From Lacinutrix sp. 5H-3-7-4 (lineage in GTDB: Bacteria > Bacteroidota > Bacteroidia > Flavobacteriales > Flavobacteriaceae), in NCBI RefSeq assembly GCF_000211855.2, contig NC_015638.1, forward strand, positions 1,178,001 through 1,242,000: a stretch of 64,000 nucleotides of DNA, given 5' to 3'. The number at the start of each line of letters is the position of its first letter. Position 1 is the first letter of the stretch. This document shows, piece by piece, positions 18,362-27,285 of this stretch. The notes beneath the pieces are model-generated. The model searched no databases. It was not told where the DNA came from and worked only from the letters and a program-made list of their open reading frames with translations. Made by a program: the position numbers and the translations under genes.

Positions 18362-19215
18362 TTACCAATGTATTAGTAACTGGAGCTAATGGCCAGTTAG
18401 CACAAACAATAAAAGAACTTTACCAAAAAAATAAAGATAATATTAAGTTTACTTTTGTTGCTAAAAGTGATTTAGAGCTAACAAATCATAATCAAGTTGA
18501 TAAACTATTTAGCGCTCAAGTTTTTAATTACTGTATAAATTGTGCAGCATATACAAATGTAGAGCAGGCAGAAGATTCTAAAACATTAGCGTTTAATGTA
18601 AATGCCGAAGCTGTAAAAAATCTGGCAACTATTTGTAAAGCTAATAGCACAACATTAATTCACATTTCTACAGATTATGTGTTTAATGGCGAAAAAAAAC
18701 AACCGTATAAAGAAACAGATAATACAAATCCACTAAATAATTACGGTGCTTCAAAACTTAAAGGAGAGGCTTACATACCGCAATTTATAGATTCTTATTT
18801 TATTATTAGAACCTCATGGCTGTATTCTAAATTTGGAAAAAACTTCTATAAAACCATAAGTAATAAAATAAAAGAACAAACCAATTTAAAAATAACAACA
18901 GCTGAAACTGGTACACCAACAAGCTGTGTAGATTTAGCTAACGCTATTTATTTTTTAATAGCATCTAAAAACAAGAACTACGGCTTGTATCATTTTAGTA
19001 ATCTAGGTCAAGCAACCTGGTATGAATTTGCTAAAGAAATTGCTCTAGTAATGGGTCATTATAATTTAGATAAAATACAACCAGTAGATTTTTTTAAAAC
19101 AAAAGCAAAAAGGCCACAATTTAGTGTACTAGATAAAAGTAAAATTAGCACAATATTACCGCAAGAAATTCCACATTGGAAAGAGGCTTTAAACAATTTA
19201 TTTAAAATAATTTAA
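18358..19215 (+). CDS. rfbD: dTDP-4-dehydrorhamnose reductase
   Basis: Last step of dTDP-L-rhamnose synthesis, NAD(P)H-dependent reduction at C4. The 285-residue protein has a Rossmann motif GANGQLAQ near residue 9, STDYVFNGEKK, and the YxxxK catalytic pair in YGASKLKGE, all typical of RmlD. It completes rmlBACD. A hairpin and a terminator-like element lie just downstream, suggesting that this sub-operon ends here. Confidence 0.95.
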   Translation: MITNVLVTGANGQLAQTIKELYQKNKDNIKFTFVAKSDLELTNHNQVDKLFSAQVFNYCINCAAYTNVEQAEDSKTLAFNVNAEAVKNLATICKANSTTLIHISTDYVFNGEKKQPYKETDNTNPLNNYGASKLKGEAYIPQFIDSYFIIRTSWLYSKFGKNFYKTISNKIKEQTNLKITTAETGTPTSCVDLANAIYFLIASKNKNYGLYHFSNLGQATWYEFAKEIALVMGHYNLDKIQPVDFFKTKAKRPQFSVLDKSKISTILPQEIPHWKEALNNLFKII

Positions 19216-19238
19216 AGCAATAATGATCTTAAATTACA

Positions 19239-19271
19239 TGTTTTAAAAACTAATTATTAGTTGATAAAACA
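19239..19271 (+). repeat. Two-tier hairpin downstream of rfbD
   Basis: Outer arms TGTTTTA (19239-19245) and TAAAACA (19265-19271) and inner arms AACTAAT (19248-19254) and ATTAGTT (19256-19262) are complementary, separated by a symmetric two-base internal loop. It lies between rfbD's stop and the terminator-like element and may stabilise the 3' end of the rml message. Confidence 0.45.
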
Positions 19272-19294
19272 CATTAAAAGTATAATGTTTTTTT
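19271..19294 (+). terminator. Intrinsic terminator after rmlBACD
   Basis: ACATTA (19271-19276) and TAATGT (19283-19288) form a short stem with a six-base loop, followed directly by a T run (19288-19294). The stem is AT-rich, so termination may be partial. It is followed 17 bases later by a promoter element. Confidence 0.5.
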
Positions 19295-19310
19295 GTTACT
19301 CTAAAAACAC

Positions 19311-19318
19311 TACTTTTG
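19311..19318 (+). promoter_or_regulatory. -7 promoter element (TAnnTTTG) for the second part of the polysaccharide locus
   Basis: TACTTTTG matches the Bacteroidetes -7 consensus, 55 bases before the ATG at 19374. A TTTG lies at 19292-19295, but the 15-base spacing is shorter than the usual about 20. This probably starts a separate transcript for the UDP-sugar dehydrogenase and following genes. Confidence 0.5.
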
Positions 19319-19373
19319 CCTACAGTTAATGAAATCTAATTTTATAAGTTATTAGATTTATATTTCATAAATA

Positions 19374-20648
19374 ATGAAAAAAAATATTGCTATAATCGGT
19401 TTAGGCTATGTAGGATTACCACTAGCTGTAGAATTTGCTAAAAAATACAATGTTGTAGGTTTCGATATAAACCCAAACAGAGTAGAAGAACTAAATAACG
19501 GTCACGACAGTACTTTAGAAGTTAGCGACGAAAATTTAAATGCAGTTTTAAACCTGAAAGAAAATCAAATAGGTTTAAAATTAAGTTGCGATGTAAAAGA
19601 TATTGCAAACTGTAATGTGTATATAGTTACAGTGCCTACTCCAGTAGATATTAATAACAGACCAGTATTAACACCATTAATTAAAGCCTCAGAAACCATA
19701 GGTGGTATTTTAACTAAGGATGATATAGTAATTTATGAATCTACAGTATATCCTGGTGTAACAGAAGACGAGTGTGTTCCTGTTTTAGAAAAAACAAGCG
19801 GTTTAAAATTTAATCAAGATTTTTATTGTGGCTACTCTCCAGAGCGTATTAATCCTGGAGATAAACAACATACAGTAGCTAATATTTTAAAAGTGACTTC
19901 AGGATCAACTCCAGAAATAGGTGAAGTAGTAAATAACTTATATGCTTCAATAATTACAGCAGGTACACACTTAGCACCAACTATAAAAGTTGCAGAAGCA
20001 GCTAAAGTTATAGAAAATGCACAACGTGATATTAATATTGCTTTTGTTAACGAACTAGCAAAGATTTTCAATAAATTAGATATAGACACACATTCGGTAT
20101 TAGAAGCAGCAGCTACTAAATGGAATTTTTTACCATTTAAACCAGGTTTAGTTGGAGGCCATTGTATTGGTGTAGACCCATACTATTTAGCTCAAAAAGC
20201 TCAAGAAGTTGGGTATCATCCAGAAATTATTTTAGCAGGAAGACGTTTAAATGATTCTATGGGTGATTTTGTAGCTACAGAAGTTTTAAAACTTATGGTA
20301 ACAAAAAATATTGCGGTAAAAAATGCGAAGGTATTAATGTTAGGTATTACGTTTAAAGAAAACTGTCCTGATATTAGAAATACTAAAGCTATAGATGTTT
20401 ATACAGCACTTACCAATTTTAATATGAATGTAGATGTTTATGATCCGTGGGCAGATCAAGAAGAGGTTAAAGAAGAATATAACATTTCTACAATTCAAAC
20501 ATTAGGAAAAAACTATGATGCAATTGTACACGTAGTATCTCATAAAGAATTTTTAGATTTAGATTTAAATAATTTAAAATCTAATAAAGGAATTGTTTAT
20601 GATGTTAAAGGAAGTTTGAATATTAATGAGGTTACAAAAAGACTATAA
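19374..20648 (+). CDS. Nucleotide-sugar 6-dehydrogenase (WbpO/TviB-like, UDP-GalNAc to UDP-GalNAcA)
   Basis: A 424-residue UDP-sugar dehydrogenase that oxidises C6 of a UDP-hexose to a uronic acid with two NAD. GLGYVGLPLA (9-18) is the Rossmann motif; YSPERINPGD and the catalytic cysteine at residue 264 in GGHCIGVDPYYL are intact. The sequence style (STYPGVTEDEC-type middle, ITFKENCPDIRNTK) is that of WbpO/TviB/CapL enzymes rather than UDP-glucose dehydrogenase, and a WbpP-like epimerase gene nearby (21742) would supply UDP-GalNAc. Substrate assignment is therefore an inference from subfamily and context. It is the first gene after the rmlD terminator. Confidence 0.87.
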   Translation: MKKNIAIIGLGYVGLPLAVEFAKKYNVVGFDINPNRVEELNNGHDSTLEVSDENLNAVLNLKENQIGLKLSCDVKDIANCNVYIVTVPTPVDINNRPVLTPLIKASETIGGILTKDDIVIYESTVYPGVTEDECVPVLEKTSGLKFNQDFYCGYSPERINPGDKQHTVANILKVTSGSTPEIGEVVNNLYASIITAGTHLAPTIKVAEAAKVIENAQRDINIAFVNELAKIFNKLDIDTHSVLEAAATKWNFLPFKPGLVGGHCIGVDPYYLAQKAQEVGYHPEIILAGRRLNDSMGDFVATEVLKLMVTKNIAVKNAKVLMLGITFKENCPDIRNTKAIDVYTALTNFNMNVDVYDPWADQEEVKEEYNISTIQTLGKNYDAIVHVVSHKEFLDLDLNNLKSNKGIVYDVKGSLNINEVTKRL

Positions 20649-20654
20649 AAAATT

Positions 20655-21731
20655 ATGTTTAAAAAAGTATTTATCTTATTAATTATGTTTTGTGTTTTCT
20701 CTTGTAAAGAAAAAAAGGTAAAGACTATAAAGGAAGATATAAAAACTATAGAAATCGAAAAAAAAATATCTCTAGAAACAAAGCAAGACAACAAAATAAG
20801 ACTAAATTTTAAGGGTGTCTTTTCAGAAGAAGATGTTTTTTTAATATACTATTCAATTGAAGAAAACCAAAAGTATAGTAACAAACATTTTTTTAAAAGG
20901 AAAATTAATGGTTCTAATAAAATACAAAATATAGAATTTGAATTCCCTGAAAATATAAAACCATATGATTTAAGAATTGATTTTAGTGATAATAAAGCTC
21001 AAAAGCAGGTTGTTTTTGAAGAGCTCAAAATTTCAGATTCATTAAATTCTATTATAATTAATAAAAATAACATTAAAGCCAATTTTAACTTTGATAGTGA
21101 AAAAGTAAATTTTGATAAAGAAAATTCAATGTTATCAGGAAATTTATTTGTAACCAAAACAGGAGCTAAAGGTTATAATCCTTTTATTAATTCTAACTTA
21201 AATTATAGAAAAGCTCTTAAATCATTTAATGAGTTAAACTCATTAAAACAAAAAAAAGAAGTTTTATTAGATGTTGAAAATACAAACTTAACAGATGGAG
21301 AATTTAGAATAGTTGTAGAAGGTACTTTTAAGGAAGATGATGTTTTACTGTTGTTTTATACAGATGATTATGGTAAATCACTTAAGAAAAAAGAACCGCT
21401 TAAAATAAATGTAAGAGGAAGTGATTTTCCTCAAACATTAATATTTACTTTACCAAACGAGGATTTTCTCGTAGATTTTAGGTTAGATATAAGTGATAAT
21501 GTAAATCAGAAAAATATAATAATTGATCGAATATTAATAGCTGAACTAAGCTCCTTAATTACTATTAATAGAGATGATATTTCGGACAGTTTTGTGGGGA
21601 ATGAATATGTAGTTTTTGGTGATAATGGACATGTTATTTTAAGCGTTTTAGAAGAAGGTAATGTTAAAAAGTACAATCCTTATTTTTTGCCATCCAAAGA
21701 ATTAAAAGATAAATTAGCAGCTAAATTTTAA
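20655..21731 (+). CDS. Unknown lipoprotein with two tandem repeats, inside the polysaccharide locus
   Basis: I do not recognise a named family. The 358-residue protein starts with a lipoprotein signal, cysteine at residue 17 (CVFSCKEKK). Residues about 50-195 and about 210-355 are two diverged copies of one domain: FSEEDVFLIYY against FKEDDVLLLFY, INGSNKIQNIEFEFP against VRGSDFPQTLIFTLP, DLRIDFSDNKAQK against DFRLDISDNVNQK, and YNPF against YNPYF near the ends. The beta-rich pattern suggests a sandwich domain, possibly carbohydrate-binding, but that is inference. It lies 6 bases after the WbpO-like gene and 10 before the WbpP-like gene, so it is embedded in a sugar pathway yet has no enzymatic motif. 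Confidence 0.75.
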   Translation: MFKKVFILLIMFCVFSCKEKKVKTIKEDIKTIEIEKKISLETKQDNKIRLNFKGVFSEEDVFLIYYSIEENQKYSNKHFFKRKINGSNKIQNIEFEFPENIKPYDLRIDFSDNKAQKQVVFEELKISDSLNSIIINKNNIKANFNFDSEKVNFDKENSMLSGNLFVTKTGAKGYNPFINSNLNYRKALKSFNELNSLKQKKEVLLDVENTNLTDGEFRIVVEGTFKEDDVLLLFYTDDYGKSLKKKEPLKINVRGSDFPQTLIFTLPNEDFLVDFRLDISDNVNQKNIIIDRILIAELSSLITINRDDISDSFVGNEYVVFGDNGHVILSVLEEGNVKKYNPYFLPSKELKDKLAAKF

Positions 21732-21741
21732 TAATTATTTT

Positions 21742-22743
21742 ATGACGAAATATCATACAAAAAACTTATCTGATTTCACATTTTTAGTAACAGGAGGAGC
21801 TGGGTTTATAGGAAGTAATATAGTAGATTATCTATTGAAAAATGATGCAAAAAGAGTTGTTATACTAGACAATTTTTCGACTGGTCATCATAAAAATATT
21901 AATAACCTCATAAAAGATTCTCGTTGTGAATTAATTGAAGGTGATATTAGAGATTTAGAAACTTGCAAAAAAAGTACGATAGATGTAGATTATGTTTTAC
22001 ATCAAGCCGCTTTAGGCTCTGTACCTCGTTCTATAAACGATCCATTAACCTCAAACGAAGTTAATGTTTCTGGTTTTCTTAATATGCTTATAGCTGCTAA
22101 GGAATCGAAAAGTGTCAAAAGAATGGTTTATGCTGCATCTTCAAGTACATATGGAGACAGTGAAGGATTACCTAAAGTAGAAGATGTGATTGGAAAACCG
22201 TTATCACCTTATGCAGTTACAAAATATGTGAATGAATTATATGCTGATGTTTTTTATAAAACATACGGTTTAGAAACTATAGGTCTTAGATACTTTAATG
22301 TATTTGGACCTAAGCAAGATCCAGAAGGTGCTTATGCGGCTGTAATTCCAAAATTTGTTGGACAATTTTTAAATAAAGAAAATATTGTTATAAATGGAGA
22401 TGGAGAACATTCTAGAGATTTTACTTTTATTGAAAATGTAATTCAAGCTAACATTAAAGCAGCTCTTGCAGAGAAACCTGAGGCTGTAAATCAAGTTTAC
22501 AATGTAGCATTTGGTGAAAACACAAACTTGAATGAATTGGTTGATGACATAAAATCAGGATTAAAAAATCTGAATGTAGATTATAGCGCAACAATTGTAA
22601 AACATGGTCCAGATAGAGTAGGAGATGTAAAACATTCTTTAGCAGATATTACTAAAGCAAAAAAATTAATAGATTATAATCCATTATATTCTTTTAAAGA
22701 AGGAATAAAAATAACAACAGAATGGTATTATAATGAATTATAA
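21742..22743 (+). CDS. UDP-N-acetylglucosamine 4-epimerase (WbpP/TviC-like SDR)
   Basis: A 333-residue extended short-chain dehydrogenase that interconverts UDP-GlcNAc and UDP-GalNAc. The NAD motif is [15 protein letters not shown], followed by HQAALGSVPRSIND (a stretch typical of WbpP rather than GalE), AASSSTYGD and the catalytic YAVTKY (YxxxK). RYFNVFGPKQDPEGAYAAV is also characteristic. With the WbpO-like dehydrogenase at 19374 it should give UDP-GalNAcA. Its end overlaps the next gene by 11 bases. Confidence 0.87.
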   Translation: MTKYHTKNLSDFTFLVTGGAGFIGSNIVDYLLKNDAKRVVILDNFSTGHHKNINNLIKDSRCELIEGDIRDLETCKKSTIDVDYVLHQAALGSVPRSINDPLTSNEVNVSGFLNMLIAAKESKSVKRMVYAASSSTYGDSEGLPKVEDVIGKPLSPYAVTKYVNELYADVFYKTYGLETIGLRYFNVFGPKQDPEGAYAAVIPKFVGQFLNKENIVINGDGEHSRDFTFIENVIQANIKAALAEKPEAVNQVYNVAFGENTNLNELVDDIKSGLKNLNVDYSATIVKHGPDRVGDVKHSLADITKAKKLIDYNPLYSFKEGIKITTEWYYNEL

Positions 22744-24064
22744 TTTGGGCATTAGATATAAAAAGTTTTTAAATATTTTATTCTTTAGTCTTTTATGTGT
22801 CCTTTTTACATACCCAATTTTACCTAATGCTATTCAAAGTTTAGTTATTGGGTTATTAATAATTGTCTCTATAATACTTTACAGAAAAGATTTTAAAAAA
22901 AAAATTAAGACTATAGGTTTAAAACCTATAGTCTTATCTTCTTTATGGGTGATACTAATAATTATAAGTCTTACTTATACTCCTAATCAAGAAAAAGGGC
23001 TAAAGTTAGTTTTAAGATTAATTAATTTTGCAATATTCCCTTTTTTATTCTTTTATTTAATTCCAAAAATATCAGATAGAAAAAAGAGCTTGTTGTATTT
23101 TTTCTATGTTTCTTCTCATTTGTTTCTTATAATTTTTTTGATCGTAAAATTAATGCAAGGTTTAAATACTATAGGTTATATAAATGAACAAGGAATAAGA
23201 ATAAGAGGACCATTAAATATTGGAGTTTTAGAGCAGTTTAAAATTATATTAAAAATACCATTACATGTTTCTAGATACTACATTAATGAAAACAAAATTT
23301 CTACATTCTTTATTCATAAAGCTTATTTAAGTATGGGATTTCTTTGGAGTAGTATACTTATTATTAACAATGTTTTATTTAAGGAAAACAAAAAGATAAT
23401 AAAGTGTATTGGAGTTGTTTTAATTTTGATCTTTATTTTTGGTGTAGTTTATTTTACGTCTATACCGAACTTAATAAGCTTATTAATTTTACCTCTTTTT
23501 GTAATTTGGAAACTAAATTCAAAAAAAAATAAAATCATATTGTTTTCAATTATGGTTTTAGCACCTATATTTATTATATCCCTACCAAGTATTCAAAATA
23601 GGATTTTCAATAATGTTAGGCTTAAAACAGATTTTGATGAAGCTAAAAATATGATTACTAATATGTTTTCTAAAACACCTCAAAATAATGCAAACATTAG
23701 AGTAAATGTTTGGAGTTGTGCTATACATCAATTTACTAAAAAGCCAATTTTTGGATACGGAATTGGATCTGAGAATGAAATTTTAAAAAAGTGTACTAAT
23801 CTAAACTTAAATTCGCATAACTATTTTTTATCCCTTTTAATTTCTGGTGGAGTTATAGTATTATTAGCTTTTATATTTTTTTTAGTATCTAGTTTAGGAT
23901 TAGCATTTATTACTAATAATAAAATCTATGTTGTATTCTTAATTTTATTATGTATAAACCTCATGGCAGAAAGTATGTTTATTAGAATACATGGTATTTT
24001 ATTTAGCTCTATTTTTGGAAGTCTTCTATATAGAGAATCTTTATATTTAAAAGCTAACAAATAA
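22733..24064 (+). CDS. O-antigen ligase/polymerase family membrane protein
   Basis: A 443-residue polytopic inner-membrane protein with about ten hydrophobic segments. A periplasmic stretch before the last segments contains GYGIGSENEIL and then LNSHNYFLSLLISGG, the HN(Y/F)-L pattern of the O-antigen ligase/Wzy_C family. Such proteins either polymerise repeat units or transfer finished glycan to an acceptor (lipid A core or protein); sequence alone does not decide. The start ATG overlaps the epimerase gene by 11 bases. A perfect 31-nt palindrome lies inside the coding region at 22906-22936. Confidence 0.8.
   Translation: MNYNLGIRYKKFLNILFFSLLCVLFTYPILPNAIQSLVIGLLIIVSIILYRKDFKKKIKTIGLKPIVLSSLWVILIIISLTYTPNQEKGLKLVLRLINFAIFPFLFFYLIPKISDRKKSLLYFFYVSSHLFLIIFLIVKLMQGLNTIGYINEQGIRIRGPLNIGVLEQFKIILKIPLHVSRYYINENKISTFFIHKAYLSMGFLWSSILIINNVLFKENKKIIKCIGVVLILIFIFGVVYFTSIPNLISLLILPLFVIWKLNSKKNKIILFSIMVLAPIFIISLPSIQNRIFNNVRLKTDFDEAKNMITNMFSKTPQNNANIRVNVWSCAIHQFTKKPIFGYGIGSENEILKKCTNLNLNSHNYFLSLLISGGVIVLLAFIFFLVSSLGLAFITNNKIYVVFLILLCINLMAESMFIRIHGILFSSIFGSLLYRESLYLKANK
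22906..22936. repeat. Perfect 31-nt palindrome inside the ligase/polymerase gene
   Basis: Two 15-base arms (22906-22920 and 22922-22936) are exact reverse complements around a single central A. The arms begin TAAGACTATAGG and end CCTATAGTCTTA. It encodes about ten residues near codons 58-68 and is not followed by a T run. Confidence 0.85.
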
Positions 24065-24065
24065 G

Positions 24066-25307
24066 GTGGTAAAGTCAGATTTTTTAAAAGGTATAAGCGT
24101 ACTAGCTGGAGGCACAATGGTTGCACAAGTTGTTACTTTTTTAGCAACAATATATCTTACACAATTATATTTACCAGATAGTTTTGGTTTATTATCACTA
24201 GGGACATCTATAATAAGTCTATGTATACCATTTGCAACATTAAGATTTGATAAAGCAATAACAATTGCAGAGAATGATAAAGAAATTTATAACCTTATTG
24301 TATTATCTTTTATAAGCAACACATTTGTTTCTGTAGCGATACTAATTATTGGACTTATTATATATTTTTTTAATTTGTTTACCGTAATTCATTACTCTTT
24401 AGTATTTATAATTCCTTTTAGTGTTTTTCTTTATGGATTAATAAATGTTTTTCAAATGTATTTTGATAAACGTACAAAATTTAATGTCACTTCCAAGAGC
24501 GTTATTATCGATGCTTTATCAAAATCGGGAATACAATTTACTTTGCATAATTTTTTCCCTTTTTTAGGTATGCTTTTAGGTTATGTGGCTGCTCTAATTA
24601 TCAGTACTTCCTATTATTATTACAACACTGTTTCTTTGGTGAAAAAATGTAAAGAAAATATAAGTAAAAAAAACCTATATACAACAGCAAAAAAATACGA
24701 CAAGTTTCCTAAATTTTATGCGTTAAGTAATATCTTAAAATCGGCATCTCATAATATATGTTCCTTTACATTTCCTTTACTTTTTTCACTTACTATATTA
24801 GGTAATTTTAGTATTGCATTTAAAATTGTAAAATTACCAGCTCAATTGTTATCTATGGCTATAAGGAGAGCTTACTGCCCAAAAGGAGCTAGTTTATATT
24901 TAACAGATAAAAAAGCTTTGCTAAGACTATATTTAAAATCTACTAAGGTATTAATTTTTATATCTATAATACCTTTTATAATATTTCAAGTTTTTGCCGA
25001 TGACTTATTTAAGATGTTCTTTAAGGAGAGTTGGTGGGCAGCAGCAGATTATGCTAAAGTTATTTTGTTATATGTCTTGTTTAATATAATAAATTCTTTA
25101 GCTCATGAGAATATGATTATTTTTGGATTACAAAAAAAACTATTATTTATTGAAATTTTATGGTTAATATTAAGTCTAATTCTAATATTTGTTGCCTCTA
25201 ATTTAAATAGTGCATATTTAGCGGTTGTATTTTATGCTTTAGTTGGTGTTTTTATGGAAATTATTGTATTTACAATTCAATACAAAAAAATAAGAAGTGA
25301 GCTTTAA
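24066..25307 (+). CDS. Wzx-type oligosaccharide flippase (MOP superfamily)
   Basis: A 413-residue polytopic protein with the usual 12 or so hydrophobic segments of polysaccharide flippases; it begins DFLKGISVLAGGTMVAQVV, the typical N-terminus of Wzx proteins. It should translocate undecaprenyl-diphosphate-linked repeat units across the inner membrane. The start is GTG at 24066, one base after the upstream stop; the next in-frame ATG (near 24117) would remove the conserved first 17 residues, so GTG is preferred. It is the only flippase in the window. Confidence 0.86.
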   Translation: MVKSDFLKGISVLAGGTMVAQVVTFLATIYLTQLYLPDSFGLLSLGTSIISLCIPFATLRFDKAITIAENDKEIYNLIVLSFISNTFVSVAILIIGLIIYFFNLFTVIHYSLVFIIPFSVFLYGLINVFQMYFDKRTKFNVTSKSVIIDALSKSGIQFTLHNFFPFLGMLLGYVAALIISTSYYYYNTVSLVKKCKENISKKNLYTTAKKYDKFPKFYALSNILKSASHNICSFTFPLLFSLTILGNFSIAFKIVKLPAQLLSMAIRRAYCPKGASLYLTDKKALLRLYLKSTKVLIFISIIPFIIFQVFADDLFKMFFKESWWAAADYAKVILLYVLFNIINSLAHENMIIFGLQKKLLFIEILWLILSLILIFVASNLNSAYLAVVFYALVGVFMEIIVFTIQYKKIRSEL

Positions 25308-25317
25308 TAATTAAGTT

Positions 25318-26745
25318 ATGAAAACTACATTTAAAAGTATAAATTATTTATTTGTATCATGTATTGGAGTACTGTTAACAGGTATTGCATGTTATTTTAC
25401 GCAATTAAACATTACTGTATTATTTTCATTAATTACTTTAATTTGTAGTTATAATATTTTTAAAATATCTATTAAGCGCTTAAATAGTTTTACTTTTTTC
25501 TTTCTTCTTTTTTTTACTTTATATACTTATGCTCCTATAATAACTGTTTTATTTGAAATTGATAACAGAAAATTATTTTTAGATTCAACACCAGACGCCG
25601 CATGCTTATATTTATTTATTTCTACGCTTGGTTTGTTTGGTATGTCTATTCCATACATTATTAACATTAAAAATTTTGAAACTAATAGAGCGCTTTATTT
25701 AAATAAAGTAAAACAGTTTACATTGTTCACTGTTATATTTGTTTTATTAGCTGCTTTAAGCGAATTTATTAACATATATAGAGCAGGAGGATTTGGTATT
25801 TTAAAATATGGTAAAGCCGTATATCAAGCAAAAACAGGAGGACTTTTTATAACATTACCATCTGCTAGTTTATTAAAAATAGGTTTTTTCTTTTTAGGCT
25901 TACGTATGTATTTAACATATGGTAATAGTTTTTTTAGGGTGTTTAAAAACAAGTTGTTTTTATTTATAATACTGATATCTTCTCCTATTATTTTAATTTA
26001 TTTAAGTGTTGGTTTTCGAGGTCATTTATTAGGAGTATTTATTGCTTATTTTGTAGGGTACTGTTATTATTTAAGTATTTATAAAATAAAGAAAAAAGTT
26101 TTGTTCTTTATTTTTTTAGGGTATTCTGCAATGGCAATATTATATGGTATTAGAGGTCAATTAAAACATTATTTTACTTCTGGAAATTGGGATAGGTTTG
26201 AATACTATGTTTTTGAACAAAAAAGTTATTTAGAATATTATAATCCTGCAAATAATGAGTTTGGTGCTCCTTATATGAATTATATAAAATTCTATAATGA
26301 TGATGATAACAAATTACTTTATGGTAAAAGCTATTTTGAAGGGTTTTTAATTCCAATTCCAAGGGTGCTATTACCTTTTGAAAAACCAAAACCAATTACT
26401 TATATATTTAAAGATAGATATTTTTCTTCTTGGAATACTAGTAGAATATCAGGCTCTGGTTTTTCTTTTGTAATGGAAGCACAATGGAATTTTGGTATTT
26501 TAGGTTCGTTTTTTGTTTACTTTTTATTAGGATCATTTTTTTGGTTTTTAGAGTATTTAAGAAATAGAAATAAATTTATTTTATTTCTACCTTTATTCTA
26601 TGCAATGATGCTGCCTTTAGCACAATCAATACATAGGTCTTCGTTTGGATTTTTAATGGCAAATATTATTGTTATAACTTTGTTAATTTCTGTATTGGTT
26701 TTATTAAAGAAAATTATACCAAATAAAATAAGAAAAGAATTTTGA
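25318..26745 (+). CDS. Wzy-like oligosaccharide repeat-unit polymerase
   Basis: A 475-residue polytopic membrane protein with 10-12 hydrophobic segments. The central VGFRGHLLGVFIAYFVG segment and later GIRGQLKHYF, plus a long extracytoplasmic stretch with PRVLLPFEKPKP and YFSSWN, fit the family of O-antigen/repeat-unit polymerases. Family members share topology more than sequence, so this is a topology- and context-based call. Its last four bases overlap the TTG start of the acyltransferase gene (26742-26745). Confidence 0.72.
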   Translation: MKTTFKSINYLFVSCIGVLLTGIACYFTQLNITVLFSLITLICSYNIFKISIKRLNSFTFFFLLFFTLYTYAPIITVLFEIDNRKLFLDSTPDAACLYLFISTLGLFGMSIPYIINIKNFETNRALYLNKVKQFTLFTVIFVLLAALSEFINIYRAGGFGILKYGKAVYQAKTGGLFITLPSASLLKIGFFFLGLRMYLTYGNSFFRVFKNKLFLFIILISSPIILIYLSVGFRGHLLGVFIAYFVGYCYYLSIYKIKKKVLFFIFLGYSAMAILYGIRGQLKHYFTSGNWDRFEYYVFEQKSYLEYYNPANNEFGAPYMNYIKFYNDDDNKLLYGKSYFEGFLIPIPRVLLPFEKPKPITYIFKDRYFSSWNTSRISGSGFSFVMEAQWNFGILGSFFVYFLLGSFFWFLEYLRNRNKFILFLPLFYAMMLPLAQSIHRSSFGFLMANIIVITLLISVLVLLKKIIPNKIRKEF

Positions 26746-27275
26746 AATTGATTTTAAAAAAAATAAAAAACCTATTTATTCTATATACTAAAGGAGGAGT
26801 TGCTTACGCTAAGCATTTAGGAGTAAATGTAGGAAAAAGATGCCGAATATACACATCTAGTTTTGGTAGTGAACCTTTTTTAATTACTATAGGTAATGAT
26901 GTTACAATAACATCAGGAGTTAAATTAATTACTCATGATGGTTCGACTTGGTTGATGAGAGATGAAAAAGGTAGGAGGTACAAATTTCAAAAAATAGAAA
27001 TAGGTAATAGTGTTTTTATTGGTGTAAACAGTATAATAATGCCAGGTGTTAGAATAGACAATAATGTAATTGTCGCAGCGGGTTCTGTTGTAACTAAATC
27101 TGTTCCATCAGGCTCAATTGTTGCTGGTGTTCCTGCAAAAGTTGTCGGTAATTATTTTACATTAAAAGAACAGATTTTAAATAATTGCATAAGTGATCAG
27201 GAAATGGATTATAGTAAAAACTATAAGGATAGAATTTTAGATGTAACAGGCACCACTTTTAAAAAATATTTATAA
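26742..27275 (+). CDS. Hexapeptide-repeat acyltransferase
   Basis: A 177-residue left-handed beta-helix acyltransferase. The hexapeptide pattern runs through residues about 45-140 (GNDVTITSGVKLITHDG, GNSVFIGVNSIIMPGVRI, NNVIVAAGSVVTKSVPSGSIVAGVPAK), the form seen in sugar O-acetyltransferases, with a conserved histidine in THDG. It probably acetylates a sugar of the repeat unit. The start is TTG at 26742, in a TTGA overlap with the upstream stop; there is no in-frame ATG before the conserved core except at residue 72, which would cut the domain. Confidence 0.85.
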   Translation: MKLILKKIKNLFILYTKGGVAYAKHLGVNVGKRCRIYTSSFGSEPFLITIGNDVTITSGVKLITHDGSTWLMRDEKGRRYKFQKIEIGNSVFIGVNSIIMPGVRIDNNVIVAAGSVVTKSVPSGSIVAGVPAKVVGNYFTLKEQILNNCISDQEMDYSKNYKDRILDVTGTTFKKYL

Positions 27276-27285
27276 AAAAGATATA

